In this document: positions 51,792-61,460 of the stretch, piece after piece
Position numbering within the stretch: the stretch's first letter is position 1
How the letters are laid out: every line of letters begins with the position of its first letter
NCBI GenBank assembly: GCA_019359355.1
Contig: JAHHHM010000009.1
Coordinates: 1-64,000 of the forward strand
Direction: 5' to 3'
DNA: 64,000 bases
DNA from: Microcoleus vaginatus WJT46-NPBG5
GTDB taxonomy: Bacteria > Cyanobacteriota > Cyanobacteriia > Cyanobacteriales > Oscillatoriaceae
Program-made: the position numbers and the translations under genes
The notes under the pieces: generated by a model
Database searches by the model: none
What the model was told of the DNA's origin: nothing
Seen by the model: only the letters and a program-made list of their open reading frames with translations

Positions 51792-52097
51792 ATGCAGCAG
51801 AAACAAAGAGCTTGGGATAATTGGCTGTTGATTTTAGGAGTGGTATTTTTAGCAGCAATGCCGTTGTTAGTCGTAAAAAATGCTGATTTTGCAGGGGCAG
51901 ACGGCCAAGCAGAGGAGGCGATTCAGGAAGTTCAGCCTAATTATAAGCCTTGGTTTGAGCCGATTGTAGAGTTACCGGGTGCAGAAGTTGAATCGCTCTT
52001 ATTTGCAGTGCAGGCTGCTGCCGGTGCCGGTGTGATTGGATATGTAATTGGTTTATACCGAGGACGAGGTTTTAGAGAAGTAAAAAGTAAAAAGTAG
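51792..52097 (+). CDS. cbiN: Cobalt ECF transporter auxiliary component CbiN
   Basis: A 101-residue protein with two membrane helices: WLLILGVVFLAAMPLLVV near 12-30 and SLLFAVQAAAGAGVIGYVIG near 72-91. The external loop between them has FAGADGQAEEAIQEVQPNYKPWFEPI. CbiN inserts its loop to load cobalt into CbiM. The ATG follows GGTTTGGAGTA with GGAG at good spacing. It lies 67 bases after cbiM and about 40 before cbiQ. Confidence 0.93.
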   Translation: MQQKQRAWDNWLLILGVVFLAAMPLLVVKNADFAGADGQAEEAIQEVQPNYKPWFEPIVELPGAEVESLLFAVQAAAGAGVIGYVIGLYRGRGFREVKSKK

Positions 52098-52137
52098 AGA
52101 GCTAGTTTTTCGCTTACTTTTTCTTTTGCTTTTTTTC

Positions 52138-52935
52138 ATGCACCTTTATATCGATACGCTGGCTTACACGAATCGGTTGCGGTATTTGCCACCGGCACAC
52201 AAATTACTGTTTGCGATTATCCCGCTATTTATCGCTTTTATCAGTCATGCGCCGGTACAATTGGCTGTCATCATCTGGATGACGATCTGGACGATTGGTT
52301 ATGCGCGAATCCCAGTAGGAGTTTATTTAAAAATGATTGCCGGCGCTGGGGTATTTTTACTCATGAGTTTACCGGCACTCATGCTTAACCTGACTTCAAT
52401 CAGTGAAATGCCGGCAATTCTTTCAGATCGATGGATAGGAATAGAATGGGGTAATTGGTATTTTTATATCAGTCACACCGGCACTCAACAAGCACTCAGC
52501 ATTTTGTTGCGCTCGCTTGCCGGGGTTTGCTGTCTGTTTTTCATCCTTCTCACCATACCGTTTGTAGAAATTCTACAAGTTTTGCGCCGGCTGGGATGCC
52601 CAACCCTTTTAACAGAACTATTGTTATTAATGTATCGCTTTATTTTTGTGCTGCTGCAAACTGCCGGTGAATTGTGGATCGCCCAACAAGCGCGGAACGG
52701 ACACCGCTCTTGGAGCATCACTATGCGTAGCCTAACACTATTAATTGGTCAATTATTACAGCGCACCCTCGAACGCTACCGGCAATATTCCTTCACCCTC
52801 GCCTCACGCGGCTTCACCGGCGACTTCCAAGTTTGGCATCCACAGCGCACTCGCCCATCGCGCCGGTACATCCTAGAAGCATCCCTCGGCTGCATTACCT
52901 TACTCGGACTCGAAATGCTTACAAGCTATCGATAA
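52138..52935 (+). CDS. cbiQ: Cobalt ECF transporter transmembrane component CbiQ
   Basis: A 265-residue membrane protein from ATG 52138 (MHLYIDTLAYTNRLRYLPP). There are about five spans. The two cytoplasmic coupling motifs that contact the ATPase are visible: LRRLGCPTLLTELLLLMYR and QYSFTLASRGFTGD. The gene ends 171 bases before cbiO. That gap is filled with heptamer repeats that may have been inserted later. Confidence 0.93.
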   Translation: MHLYIDTLAYTNRLRYLPPAHKLLFAIIPLFIAFISHAPVQLAVIIWMTIWTIGYARIPVGVYLKMIAGAGVFLLMSLPALMLNLTSISEMPAILSDRWIGIEWGNWYFYISHTGTQQALSILLRSLAGVCCLFFILLTIPFVEILQVLRRLGCPTLLTELLLLMYRFIFVLLQTAGELWIAQQARNGHRSWSITMRSLTLLIGQLLQRTLERYRQYSFTLASRGFTGDFQVWHPQRTRPSRRYILEASLGCITLLGLEMLTSYR

Positions 52936-52998
52936 TAGTCCAATACCTCAGAGATGAGAAACTAGGGAAAAGTGAGAGAGGGTAGGGACATTTCGCGT

Positions 52999-53117
52999 AC
53001 CATGCCCCATTCCCAATGCCCATACCTTTAGGTTGGCGAAGCCTTACCCATACCTTTAGGTTGGCGAAGCCTTGCCCAATGCCCAATTCCCCATGCCCAA
53101 TTCCCCATGCCCCATTC
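52999..53117 (+). repeat. Repeat array between cbiQ and cbiO, including cbiO start
   Basis: CCCCATG/CCCAATG-type heptamers surround two copies of the dispersed motif TACCTTTAGGTTGGCGAAGC (from 53023 and 53051). The last heptamers supply the cbiO initiation codon at 53107. Confidence 0.85.
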
Positions 53118-53967
53118 ACAATGGTTACTTGAATTTGACGGCGTAAACTACACCTATCCAGCCAGCCAGCAGCCGGCACTCAACGGCTTGACATTACGCG
53201 TGCCGGCGGGAAAAAAAAGCGCCTTGATCGGTCATAATGGTTGTGGCAAATCCACCCTCCTGTTCCTAGCTGATGGCTTGCATCAACCTCAACAAGGAAT
53301 GCTGCGATGGCACGGTAAGCCAATGCGCTATGATCGGCACTCTCTGATTCAGCTAAGACAAAAAGTGGGGCTAGTGTTTCAAGATCCAGAGCAACAGCTT
53401 GTAGCCCCCACTGTCGAGGAAGATATTTCTTACGGCTTGTGTAATTTAGGATTATCCGCCGCTGAAATTAGCTGGCGAGTTGACGGCGCTTTAGCCGATT
53501 TTGGTTTAACTGAATTGGCTACCCGACCTGTACATCATCTCAGTTTAGGGCAAAAGAAACGAGTTGCCCTTGCCGGCGTGATGGTATTACAGCCTGAACT
53601 ATTATTACTAGATGAACCCACCGCTTATTTAGATCCGTTGCAGACACGGCAGCTAATGTCAAAACTCGAACAAATTCATGCTGCCGGCACCACTGAGTTA
53701 ATGGCAACGCACGATTTAAATCTGGCTTATCAGTGGGCAGATTGGATTTTTGTGATTCACCAAGGACGCCTGATCACTGAAGGTGACGCAGTAGCTGTGT
53801 TTTCTCAGCGTCATCTGTTGCAGGATTTACAGCTAGGTGTTCCTTTGCTTTGGGAAGTGTGGGAGACGTTACTTGAGCAAATACCACTGGCAGCAGGGAT
53901 AACCCAACCTAGGACAGTTGAGGAGTTGCGCGAGCAAATACGGTTAAAGATGCCCTTAAGGGAATAA
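53107..53967 (+). CDS. cbiO: Cobalt ECF transporter ATPase CbiO
   Basis: A 286-residue ABC ATPase. Walker A is GHNGCGKST (42-50), the Q-loop is VFQDPEQQL, the signature LSLGQKKRVALAG is around 147, Walker B is LLLLDEPTAYLDP and the H-loop is MATHDLN. It powers cobalt uptake with CbiMNQ. The start ATG 53107 lies inside the repeat array and no Shine-Dalgarno is seen. The first few residues (MPHSQW) are therefore repeat-derived. The conserved fold begins at LLEFDGVNYTY. The C-terminal extension after 215 is usual for CbiO. Confidence 0.92.
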   Translation: MPHSQWLLEFDGVNYTYPASQQPALNGLTLRVPAGKKSALIGHNGCGKSTLLFLADGLHQPQQGMLRWHGKPMRYDRHSLIQLRQKVGLVFQDPEQQLVAPTVEEDISYGLCNLGLSAAEISWRVDGALADFGLTELATRPVHHLSLGQKKRVALAGVMVLQPELLLLDEPTAYLDPLQTRQLMSKLEQIHAAGTTELMATHDLNLAYQWADWIFVIHQGRLITEGDAVAVFSQRHLLQDLQLGVPLLWEVWETLLEQIPLAAGITQPRTVEELREQIRLKMPLRE

Positions 53968-54020
53968 TCAACCAAATTATTAAATATAAAAAAACCCAAG
54001 ACCCTACCTGTTTAGCGCTT

Positions 54021-54269
54021 TTATTGAGCTTCCGGCATAATTTGGCGCGGCTGCTTTTGTTTGGCTTTTGAGAGTTGCTCTAAATAAGCCACAGGAACCA
54101 CAAGAGGCCACAAAACACTCGCCATGACCAAAGTCGCTAAGGAAAGCTGCTTTTCTTCTTCCGATAAATTTCCGGCTTCCCGCTTAAAGAATTGCAGCCA
54201 GCTCGTGAAAAAGCAAGGAGCGCTGACCAGGTAAACCAATCCAAATGAGCCTAAAAGTAGGGTTGCCAT
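54021..54269 (-). CDS. Small two-span membrane protein, unknown
   Basis: An 82-residue protein. Helices lie around 2-24 (LLLGSFGLVYLVSAPCFFTS) and 43-63 (LATLVMASVLWPLVVPVAYL), separated by a charged loop FFKREAGNLSEEEKQ, with a basic tail KAKQKQPRQ. It looks like a genuine conserved small membrane protein of cyanobacteria, but I cannot name it. It is convergent with cbiO (53-base gap). The ATG is preceded by AAGGAAAAAGAACG on its own strand. Confidence 0.6.
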   Translation of the reverse strand: MATLLLGSFGLVYLVSAPCFFTSWLQFFKREAGNLSEEEKQLSLATLVMASVLWPLVVPVAYLEQLSKAKQKQPRQIMPEAQ

Positions 54270-54930
54270 CGTTCTTTTTCCTTAAATTGGGTAACAGTTC
54301 AACCGGCTGTTGACCTTGACATAACTTTTGAGGACGTGCCTTTAAGTCATCTTCCTAAAGGTATATTTGCCAGTTGTGGCTTTGTTCTACTTTAAACCTA
54401 CTTTTGTGAAACTTTGTTGTTTTTTATACAAACTTTAGCGAAATTTCACAAAAATTTACTCGTTGTCAACTGCAAATATACTGAAAATTTATTAGCCGTT
54501 GAGTTTGTCCCTCTATCTTAAGTCGTAGTAGCTACCGACAAGCAATTTTTGCCGGAATTTAACAAGTGACGAACATTTAATTTGCATAAGTAGAGAAATC
54601 AAAAATTAACCCCATCAGAGAATAAATACTTTCTCATAGGGACTTGTAGGGATAAATACTAATTGAGTTCTTAAAAAGAGAAATCAAACTAGATGTTAAA
54701 ATAAAATTGAGAACCAGTGACGGTAGCTGCCGGCACTCAGGGGATAGGTGGAAGGCTCTACAGTCGCGATAAAACTGGAATGCACAGGGAAAGACATTTG
54801 TAGCGATCCAGACCGCACAGGGCCGGCCTCAACACTTATGTAGTGTGTATCCGTAAAGATTCCTGCAGTTGCTTTAAAGTTCTTAAAATTTCTGATACAA
54901 GTGAAAAGTATATCTAATGGAGAATGAGCA
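54270..54930. other. 661-base stretch without a gene
   Basis: It is A/T-rich to about 54700, then more mixed. I found no coding frame, tRNA or known riboswitch. The last 20 bases carry the deoC ribosome-binding site (GGAG near 54918). Its length is notable because both flanking genes point away from it; regulatory RNA cannot be excluded. Confidence 0.4.
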
Positions 54931-55620
54931 ATGGCTGCGGCTCAGCCAGAAATTGATATTGCGCCTTTTATCGATCACGCCCTGCTGAACCCAACAGCAA
55001 CGCCGATGATGCTTCAGAAATGGTGCGAAGAGGCAGATCGCTTTCAGTTCGCGACGGTGTGCGTATATCCCACCTACGTGCGTCAAGCCGCAACTCTCCT
55101 ACACGGCAAGCAACCGCGAGTGTGTGCGGTGATCGGCTTTCCCACGGGCGCAACAACATCGGCAGTCAAACTGTACGAATCCCAAGAAGCCGTAGAGAAT
55201 GGTGCGACTGAACTAGATGTGGTAATTAACTTAGGTTGGTTGAAAGCCGGTAAAACCGACGAACTGCACCGGGAGATTGCCGAAATTTGTGACGAGACCG
55301 GGAAAAGCGTCAAAGCGATCTTAGAAACGGCATTACTCACGGATGAGGAAAAAATTATGGCGGCTGAACTTTGTATGGATGCCGGTGTGGATTTCCTCAA
55401 AACCAGCACAGGCGTTTATGGGGGGGCAACTGTGGAAGATATCCGCTTGCTCAAGGAGTTCAGTAAAGGACAGGCAGGAATCAAAGCATCGGGGGGAATC
55501 CGTACTTATCAGCAAGCCGTGGAGTTAATTTTAGCCGGCGCAACACGTCTGGGCACCTCTCGCGGACCCGAATTAATTCGCTTACGCGATAACCTGGAAG
55601 AGAAGCGTGAAGAAACATGA
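54931..55620 (+). CDS. deoC: Deoxyribose-phosphate aldolase
   Basis: A 229-residue class I aldolase of the DeoC family. Motifs are [27 protein letters not shown]-like [40 protein letters not shown], and the Schiff-base lysine in [20 protein letters not shown]. The second conserved Lys is in [11 protein letters not shown]. It splits 2-deoxyribose-5-phosphate into glyceraldehyde-3-phosphate and acetaldehyde. It is followed by heptamer repeats and recO on the same strand. Confidence 0.95.
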   Translation: MAAAQPEIDIAPFIDHALLNPTATPMMLQKWCEEADRFQFATVCVYPTYVRQAATLLHGKQPRVCAVIGFPTGATTSAVKLYESQEAVENGATELDVVINLGWLKAGKTDELHREIAEICDETGKSVKAILETALLTDEEKIMAAELCMDAGVDFLKTSTGVYGGATVEDIRLLKEFSKGQAGIKASGGIRTYQQAVELILAGATRLGTSRGPELIRLRDNLEEKREET

Positions 55621-55659
55621 ACGGACTAGAGACTAGGGACTAGGAGGAGAATTTGTACA

Positions 55660-55702
55660 ATGCCCCATGCCCCATGCCCCATGCCCCCATGCCCCATGCC
55701 CT
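55660..55702 (+). repeat. CCCCATG heptamers between deoC and recO
   Basis: Six CCCCATG units in tandem, one with an extra C, end 20 bases before the recO start. Confidence 0.85.
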
Positions 55703-55721
55703 AATTACTAGCCACTAAAAA

Positions 55722-56759
55722 ATGGGTCAAACTTACAAAGCGACTGGAATTAACCTGAAAGGCTCACCAATGGGCGAGTCTGACCGGCTCTTGACGATTT
55801 TGACGCGGGAGTTTGGTTTAATTCGCGCAGTCGTACCGGGGGCGAGAAAGCCAAACTCGCAGATGGGGGGGCGCGGTGGCTTGTTTGTGGTTAACCAACT
55901 GCTGATTCAAAAGGGGCGCTCGCTTGATAAAATTGCCCAAGCAGAAACTTTAGAATCTTATCCGGGTTTAAGTCGGGATCTAGGAAAACTTGCCGCTGGG
56001 CAGTATTTGGCTGAAGTGGTAATCTGTCAAGCCTTGAGCGAACAACCGCAGGAAGAACTTTTTTGCTTGCTCAACGAGCATTTGAGCCGAATTGAGCAGT
56101 TACCCAACGCAGGCGAGGGTGCAATGTCTGTGTCGGTGCTAGCCCACCTAACTCACGGTGTTTATCACCTTTTGGCTTTAGCCGGCATTGCGCCTCAAGT
56201 TCAATCCTGCTCTATCACCCAGCACCAGCTCATCCCAGATTTTACTGAGCCAGACTGGCGAGTTGGGTTTAGTATCGCTGCCGGCGGAACCGTTAGTTTG
56301 CCAGAGAAGCGCCGATTGGAAGGGCCAGGTTCAGGGCCGGCAATTGAACTGCACAGATCCGCTTTCCATACTACAAAATTCGCCATAAGTCAAGGTAAAT
56401 ATAACGCCGGCATAGAAACGCGACCTGAAAAGAATTCAGCCTTAAAAAGCATTGCCATCGGCAACAAAGTGGCTGAGACTACTAACAACAGCTACCGCAC
56501 ACTCATTCACCCCGAAAGACCCGTAAAAATCGATACCCAGCTTAATGCCGTCGAACTGGCATTGCTTCAGCAGCTAGCGGAACCTCAGATACTTTGGCCC
56601 CATGCAGGTCTATCTCATTTACCAACCCAGAACACAGAGACAGCTTGGGTCGCAGTTGAACGCATTTTGCGTCAGTACGCTCAGTCTCAATTTGATCGCT
56701 CGATCCGCTCGGCTGCTTTAATAGATTCCTATTTTGCCTCCCTGCCCATTTCCCCGTGA
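55722..56759 (+). CDS. recO: DNA repair protein RecO
   Basis: A 345-residue protein, longer than the common 240-260 residues. The N-terminal OB domain ([20 protein letters not shown] and [20 protein letters not shown]) is followed by a helical domain ([27 protein letters not shown]). An insert of about 60 residues lies around 195-260 (RRLEGPGSG to TTNNSYRTL), then the C-terminal helix bundle. RecO loads RecA on SSB-coated gaps with RecR. A four-Cys zinc site is not visible. The MFS gene begins 3 bases after its stop. Confidence 0.92.
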   Translation: MGQTYKATGINLKGSPMGESDRLLTILTREFGLIRAVVPGARKPNSQMGGRGGLFVVNQLLIQKGRSLDKIAQAETLESYPGLSRDLGKLAAGQYLAEVVICQALSEQPQEELFCLLNEHLSRIEQLPNAGEGAMSVSVLAHLTHGVYHLLALAGIAPQVQSCSITQHQLIPDFTEPDWRVGFSIAAGGTVSLPEKRRLEGPGSGPAIELHRSAFHTTKFAISQGKYNAGIETRPEKNSALKSIAIGNKVAETTNNSYRTLIHPERPVKIDTQLNAVELALLQQLAEPQILWPHAGLSHLPTQNTETAWVAVERILRQYAQSQFDRSIRSAALIDSYFASLPISP

Positions 56760-56762
56760 GCC

Positions 56763-58355
56763 ATGATGCGACTGTCTGATTCTGATTTTAAAATACAGCA
56801 TTCCCCCCTAAAACACGCTAACCAGCCAGCCAGCGAGGTGAGCCAACCCCGCCCAGGTGGCAATGGTAGTAATCAAATACCTTATCACCGCCCAAACGCT
56901 GATCGCTCAAACGGCAGCAAAGACCCGGCTGCCCACAGGCTTGATAAAATGCCTGTATCCGAGACTCCCTTGCAAAAAACAGGCGAACCAGCAAATGGGC
57001 ATGGGGCAGCAGATGCGCCAGAGAACACCGAAGCGACGCCCCAGACGCTCTCCCCCTCCACCCCAGAACCCCTCGAACCGGCGCAACCAGAAGAGAGAGG
57101 ATTTAGGCCGATTCTGAGAAATCGCAACTTTGTGACGATGTGGAGTGGCCAGATATTTTCTCAGCTGGCAGATAAGGTGTATTTAGTGCTGATGATTGCG
57201 CTGATCGCCAGTCGCTTTCAGGCATCTGGGCAGACGATCAGTTCCTGGGTTTCAGCGATTATGATCGCCTTTACCATTCCAGCCGTGCTGTTGGGTTCTC
57301 TAGCCGGCGCGTTTGTGGATCGGTGGCCCAAAAAAATAGTGATGGTGATCACGAATTTACTGCGCGGCGCGATTGTTTTGGCGCTGCCGGTGCAGCTGTG
57401 GGTGGTTCAGGATTGGGCACCTGTGGCGGGACTGCCGGTGGGGTTCTGCATTTTACTCGCCGCAACATTCTTGGTTTCAACGCTGACGCAATTTTTTGCG
57501 CCGGCAGAACAAGCAGCCTTGCCTTTGATCGTAGAACGCGGCCAGCTTTTAGCGGCAAATTCACTCTACACCACAACAATGATGGCCTCGGTCATTATTG
57601 GGTTTGCCGTGGGAGAACCGTTGCTGGCGTTGGCAGACACCCTATTCGGTCACTGGGAGATTGGCAAAGAACTGGTGGTGGGGGGTAGCTATTGCATCGC
57701 TGGTTTGCTCCTGCTAACCCTCAAAACCGGCGAAAAGTCAATGCCGGCAGATCATGAAGCCCCCCATGTTTGGGAAGATATCCGGGATGGTCTGCGCTAC
57801 TTGCGGGAAAATCGGCGCGTCCGCAACGCCATGATTCAATTAGTCATTCTCTTCTCAATCTTTGCCGCATTAGCCGTTTTGGCCGTTCGTTTAGCGGAAT
57901 TGATCCCGGCAATGAAAGCCTCTCAGTTTGGCTTTTTACTCGCTGCCGGGGGGCTAGGCATGGGTGCCGGTGCTGCAATTCTCGGTCACAAAGGCCAGCG
58001 CTTTTCCCACTCTCAACTGAGTCTAGTTGGTTCAATGGGCATGGCAGCCTCTCTGGCCGGTCTATCCGTATTCACACAACAGCTATGGCCGGCATTATTG
58101 CTGATTACCGCGTTAGGGGCATTTGCAGCCGTGGTCGGCGTTCCCATGCAAACCACCATTCAGGCAGAAACCCCCGAAGAAATGCGCGGCAAAGTATTCG
58201 GCCTACAGAATAACGGCATTAATATCGCCCTCACCTTACCCTTAGCCTTAGCCGGTGTTGCCGAAACTTTCTTCGGATTAAAAGTCGTTTTTCTAGGCTT
58301 AGCCGCATTAGCTCTCGCCGGAGGCGTCTTAACCTGGTATATTTCCCGTAAATAG
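56763..58355 (+). CDS. Major facilitator superfamily transporter
   Basis: A 530-residue protein. The first 115 residues are Pro/Ser/Asn-rich and disordered (for example TEATPQTLSPSTPEPLEPAQ). An MFS core of 12 spans follows, starting FRPILRNRNFVTMWSGQIFS, with the loop motif GAFVDRWPKKIVMV between helices 2 and 3. It resembles the MFS_3/enterobactin-exporter-like group. The substrate is unknown. It begins 3 bases after recO, so the two are likely cotranscribed. The unusually long N-terminal extension is cytoplasmic and may be a regulatory tail. Confidence 0.85.
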   Translation: MMRLSDSDFKIQHSPLKHANQPASEVSQPRPGGNGSNQIPYHRPNADRSNGSKDPAAHRLDKMPVSETPLQKTGEPANGHGAADAPENTEATPQTLSPSTPEPLEPAQPEERGFRPILRNRNFVTMWSGQIFSQLADKVYLVLMIALIASRFQASGQTISSWVSAIMIAFTIPAVLLGSLAGAFVDRWPKKIVMVITNLLRGAIVLALPVQLWVVQDWAPVAGLPVGFCILLAATFLVSTLTQFFAPAEQAALPLIVERGQLLAANSLYTTTMMASVIIGFAVGEPLLALADTLFGHWEIGKELVVGGSYCIAGLLLLTLKTGEKSMPADHEAPHVWEDIRDGLRYLRENRRVRNAMIQLVILFSIFAALAVLAVRLAELIPAMKASQFGFLLAAGGLGMGAGAAILGHKGQRFSHSQLSLVGSMGMAASLAGLSVFTQQLWPALLLITALGAFAAVVGVPMQTTIQAETPEEMRGKVFGLQNNGINIALTLPLALAGVAETFFGLKVVFLGLAALALAGGVLTWYISRK

Positions 58356-58632
58356 CTGTCATGGTTGAGTAGACTTCTTGCAAAAACCCTTAATCGCATC
58401 GAACTCATTCCCCTGATCTGCCTATCCCTAACGGCAGACGCTGGCTAACATCTGCGTATACCTAATGGCACATTAAGGCTATCATCTGCGTTGATCTGCG
58501 GTTAAAAAAACAACCTTTGCAAGAAGTTCAAGTGTTCACGGTTAATTGTTCGCGCCTGAATGCGATAAACAATAAACCCTGAAGTATCAACACGGCTCAC
58601 CGGCAGCCCATTGGGCAACAAACAAATAAACA
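58356..58632. other. Intergenic, dispersed ATCTGCGG-type repeat
   Basis: It contains ATCTGCGTTGATCTGCGGTT followed by AAAAAA (from about 58490), a motif family also seen near 42990 (AATCTGTGGTTAAAAAATC). There is no gene. Confidence 0.4.
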
Positions 58633-59907
58633 ATGCACATCGCTTGGCTTGGAAAAAAATCACCATTTTGTGGCAATGTCACCTACTCCCGCGAGGTCAC
58701 AAATGCGCTGCTAGACCGGGGATACGAAGTGAGCTTCCTCCACTTTGCCCAAGAAGCCTTCGACCCGGATAACTTTTTTCCTTACCTGCGGGCCGGTCAG
58801 TTCGGCAGTACCGCCCGCACCGCTTTAAAGAAATCAAAAATTGATCCAATCGTTGCAGAAGCAAATACCGGCCCTGTCGCCTGTGAAGTTTCTCTGCCTT
58901 GCCTCTACAAATCCACGATTTACACAATTCCCACCTTAAAATCGAGCAAGGTGTTGAGCGACTCGCTGCGGAAGCTCAAACCCGACTTGGTTCATGCGTC
59001 TCTGACGCTGTCTCCTCTCGACTTTATGCTGCCAGAAATCTGTGAGGAACTGAATTTGCCCTTAGTGGCAACGTTCCACCCGCCGTTTGATGGCAAGTTG
59101 CGGAATTTGACTTCAGGAACGCAGCAGTTGATGTATCAGTTGTATGCGCCGTTTTTGGCCAATTATGACCGGACAATTGTTTTTTCCCAACTACAGCGAG
59201 ATGTGCTGATGCGCTTGGGGGTTCCAGAATCACGGCTGGCAGTGATTCCAAATGGGGTGGATGTCCAGAAGTATTCGCCTGGGCCTTCGCAGTTAAAGGC
59301 TCAATTGGGTGCAAAGCGGATTTTTGTCTATCAAGGCCGCGTTGCCTTGGAAAAGAATGTAGAGGCGCTGCTGAAGGCGTGGAAGCGGTCTGACATGGGC
59401 GCTGATAGCCGACTCGTGATTGTGGGCAATGGGCCGATGGCAGCCTCGCTGATGCAGTTTTACGGGGAAGATTACGGCATCACTTGGCTGGGATTTATTG
59501 GGGATGAGCAGCGGCGGATCGAAATCCTGCGAGGGGCGGATGTATTTATTTTGCCGTCTTTAGTTGAGGGGCTTTCCCTATCGCTGTTGGAAGCGATGGC
59601 GTGTGGGTTGGCGTGTTTGGCGACGGATGCGGGGGCGGATGGGGAAGTGCTGGATGGGGGTGCCGGCGTGGTTTTGCGGACGCAGGGGGTGACGGGACAG
59701 TTACGAACCTTGCTGCCTGTTTTTGAACAGCAGCCGGAGTTTACCACGATGCTGGGGCAAAAAGCGCGTCAGCGAGTGTTGGAACGTTACACGCTCAGCA
59801 GCAATATCTCGCAAGTGGAGAAGCTTTATACTGAGGTCTTGCAGCAACACCGGCAGGTGCCTTTAAAAGTTAGTAGCACTCAGCCAAGATTTATGAATCC
59901 GTTTTAA
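58633..59907 (+). CDS. Glycosyltransferase family 4 (GT-B)
   Basis: A 424-residue GT-B glycosyltransferase. The N-terminal Rossmann start is HIAWLGKKSPFCGNVTYSRE. The donor domain has YQGRVALEKNVEALLKAW, LVIVGNGPMA and the E-x7-E motif in EGLSLSLLEAMACG. The N-terminus strongly resembles cyanobacterial lipid glycosyltransferases of the DgdA type (digalactosyl-lipid synthesis), but I cannot confirm this, so no symbol is given. It acts in the cytosol or at the inner face of the membrane. It is monocistronic. The C-terminal 20 residues are variable. Confidence 0.85.
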   Translation: MHIAWLGKKSPFCGNVTYSREVTNALLDRGYEVSFLHFAQEAFDPDNFFPYLRAGQFGSTARTALKKSKIDPIVAEANTGPVACEVSLPCLYKSTIYTIPTLKSSKVLSDSLRKLKPDLVHASLTLSPLDFMLPEICEELNLPLVATFHPPFDGKLRNLTSGTQQLMYQLYAPFLANYDRTIVFSQLQRDVLMRLGVPESRLAVIPNGVDVQKYSPGPSQLKAQLGAKRIFVYQGRVALEKNVEALLKAWKRSDMGADSRLVIVGNGPMAASLMQFYGEDYGITWLGFIGDEQRRIEILRGADVFILPSLVEGLSLSLLEAMACGLACLATDAGADGEVLDGGAGVVLRTQGVTGQLRTLLPVFEQQPEFTTMLGQKARQRVLERYTLSSNISQVEKLYTEVLQQHRQVPLKVSSTQPRFMNPF

Positions 59908-59984
59908 AGCTTTGGTGAATGGAATTTAGGCCGGCATCCGCAGATTTGGGGTGCCGGTTTTACATTGCTCTCGCCTTACTGTGA

Positions 59985-60136
59985 TAGCACTACGCAAAAA
60001 CATTAAAACATTGCTTGAAGGCTGCATCTACGCATTCCCTGACTGTTTCAAATTCCTTCAGTCTCTGTTTCATCCAAGTTTTTAACATAGCCCACCTATT
60101 TTCTATTTTGTTTAAATCCGGTGAGTAGGAAAGTAG
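59985..60136 (-). pseudogene. IS630-family transposase, C-terminal relic (left)
   Basis: The minus strand codes LLSYSPDLNKIENRWAM and on to QCFNVFA before TAG at 59990-59992. SPDLNKIE-x-x-W is the signature of the last catalytic Glu of IS630/Tc1-type DDE transposases. Only about 48 C-terminal residues remain. The end TAGCACTACGC (59985-59995) equals the outer end of the right-hand relic in inverted orientation. The 5' side stops at the LuxR gene. Confidence 0.85.
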
Positions 60137-60145
60137 TAGAAAAAT

Positions 60146-61288
60146 TTAAAGATTTGCTATACCTAAATTCTTTAAAGCATACATAACTGCGCCAAGTCGG
60201 GTTTGAACATTAAATTTTTTATAAATATTCTCCATGTGTTTCTTGACAGTCCGATCACTCATCTCCAATCGTTTGGCGATTTCTTGGGTACTTTGATCTT
60301 TGGCGACCCAAAACAATACTTCGGCCTCTCGTTTGGTTAATCCCAGTATTTGTAGTGTTTCAATTGAAAACTGATTGGGTTGATCTTCTTCCAGTAAAAG
60401 ATAAAATTGCTCCATTTCAATGTTACAGCTAAAACGTATTTTCAAGCGTCGCCCATTCAGTTCTAAGGTAAGTGGACGGATTGAAGAAATATCATTTGGT
60501 GATTGAAAAAATATAAATATTTGTTGATTAACCCAACGTTGTACAAACTCGGGTAATGTGACTTGAACACAAGATAGTGAAAAGTAACAATGTAAAATTT
60601 CTTCTGCTTTTTGAGTTGCCCATTTCACTTTGCCATCTATAGATAGGGAAATTAGTGCTGCTTGTTCAATAGCTTTTTGCTGTTTAGCAAGCTGATGATG
60701 CAAATAGTTGAAAGTGACAACGTTTTCATAAGCCTGTTTCAAGTGAGGGCGAATCAAATTTAGGATGAGGCGATCGTGTTCTGTAAAGCTTCGACGATTA
60801 CGGCTTGCTGATAGGGCTAAGTGTTCCTGTCTTTTGTGGAATGGATCAATGTCTGAGCCAGTCTTCAATCTAGACGGAAGTTCAAAGTGGATTAGCAGTT
60901 GATCTTCCAGCTCCAAGTGTTGAAAAAAATCTGAGTATAAAGGTTCCTGCCGATGAAATTCTAATTCACTGAAAAAATCTGAAATGGCTAGTGCCTGTCC
61001 ATCATTTGCCTGAACATAATGATACGAAGCTGGATGAGTGAAAAAATTTTGACGTTTTGCTGTGAATGATTCAGCTACTATGCCTATCTCGGGATTTGGG
61101 AATGTGCGGATACGTGGCAGAATTATATCTTCTGTACTGAAACTAGCTGCCCCAAATAATTCTGCACCAATCAACTTTGGCAAGGCTGTAAGTATTTGCC
61201 CCGGAAATTCATCGAGGTTATAGGGGCTATAAATTACTAATAAAAACTCGTGCAGATACTGCCAATCAATACTTGTCAGGACTTCCAT
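60146..61288 (-). CDS. LuxR-family transcriptional regulator
   Basis: A 380-residue protein. The C-terminal LuxR-type HTH (about 315-378) has LTKREAEVLFWVAKDQSTQE, IAKRLEMSDRTVKKHMENIY and KFNVQTRLGAVMYAL. The N-terminal 300 residues form a GAF/PAS-like sensor region without recognisable cofactor motif (SFTEHDRLILNLIRPHLKQA near 175-195). It lacks a phosphoacceptor receiver domain. It is divergent from the RTX gene with 172 bases between, and is bounded outside by the IS630 relic, 9 bases after its stop. It may control the RTX gene (inference). Confidence 0.88.
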   Translation of the reverse strand: MEVLTSIDWQYLHEFLLVIYSPYNLDEFPGQILTALPKLIGAELFGAASFSTEDIILPRIRTFPNPEIGIVAESFTAKRQNFFTHPASYHYVQANDGQALAISDFFSELEFHRQEPLYSDFFQHLELEDQLLIHFELPSRLKTGSDIDPFHKRQEHLALSASRNRRSFTEHDRLILNLIRPHLKQAYENVVTFNYLHHQLAKQQKAIEQAALISLSIDGKVKWATQKAEEILHCYFSLSCVQVTLPEFVQRWVNQQIFIFFQSPNDISSIRPLTLELNGRRLKIRFSCNIEMEQFYLLLEEDQPNQFSIETLQILGLTKREAEVLFWVAKDQSTQEIAKRLEMSDRTVKKHMENIYKKFNVQTRLGAVMYALKNLGIANL

Positions 61289-61460
61289 AGATTGTGGAGG
61301 GACAGGGACTGCTTAACAATTAACTACGGCGATCACCGTATTGTATCCCTTAAAGGAAAATGGCACGCTAATACATACTCTTTTGTATAAATTACTAAGC
61401 ACCAAGGCAGTGGCTGCATCTCAGTTAATTCAACAACAATGCTAATTTGGAGTAATTGAT

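Noticed and set aside
53107-53124. cbiO starting at a later in-frame codon
   Set aside because: No in-frame ATG or GTG occurs between 53107 and the conserved beta strand LLEFDGVNY, so the repeat-derived ATG remains the best start.
55660-55702. Possible CRISPR-like array in CCCCATG tandem units
   Set aside because: Units are only seven bases with no spacers; no repeat-spacer pattern or cas gene was seen anywhere in the window.
56885-57127. Minus-strand frame opposite the MFS N-terminal extension
   Set aside because: It is antisense to the Pro/Ser-rich coding region, whose codon bias keeps the other strand open; no start signal.
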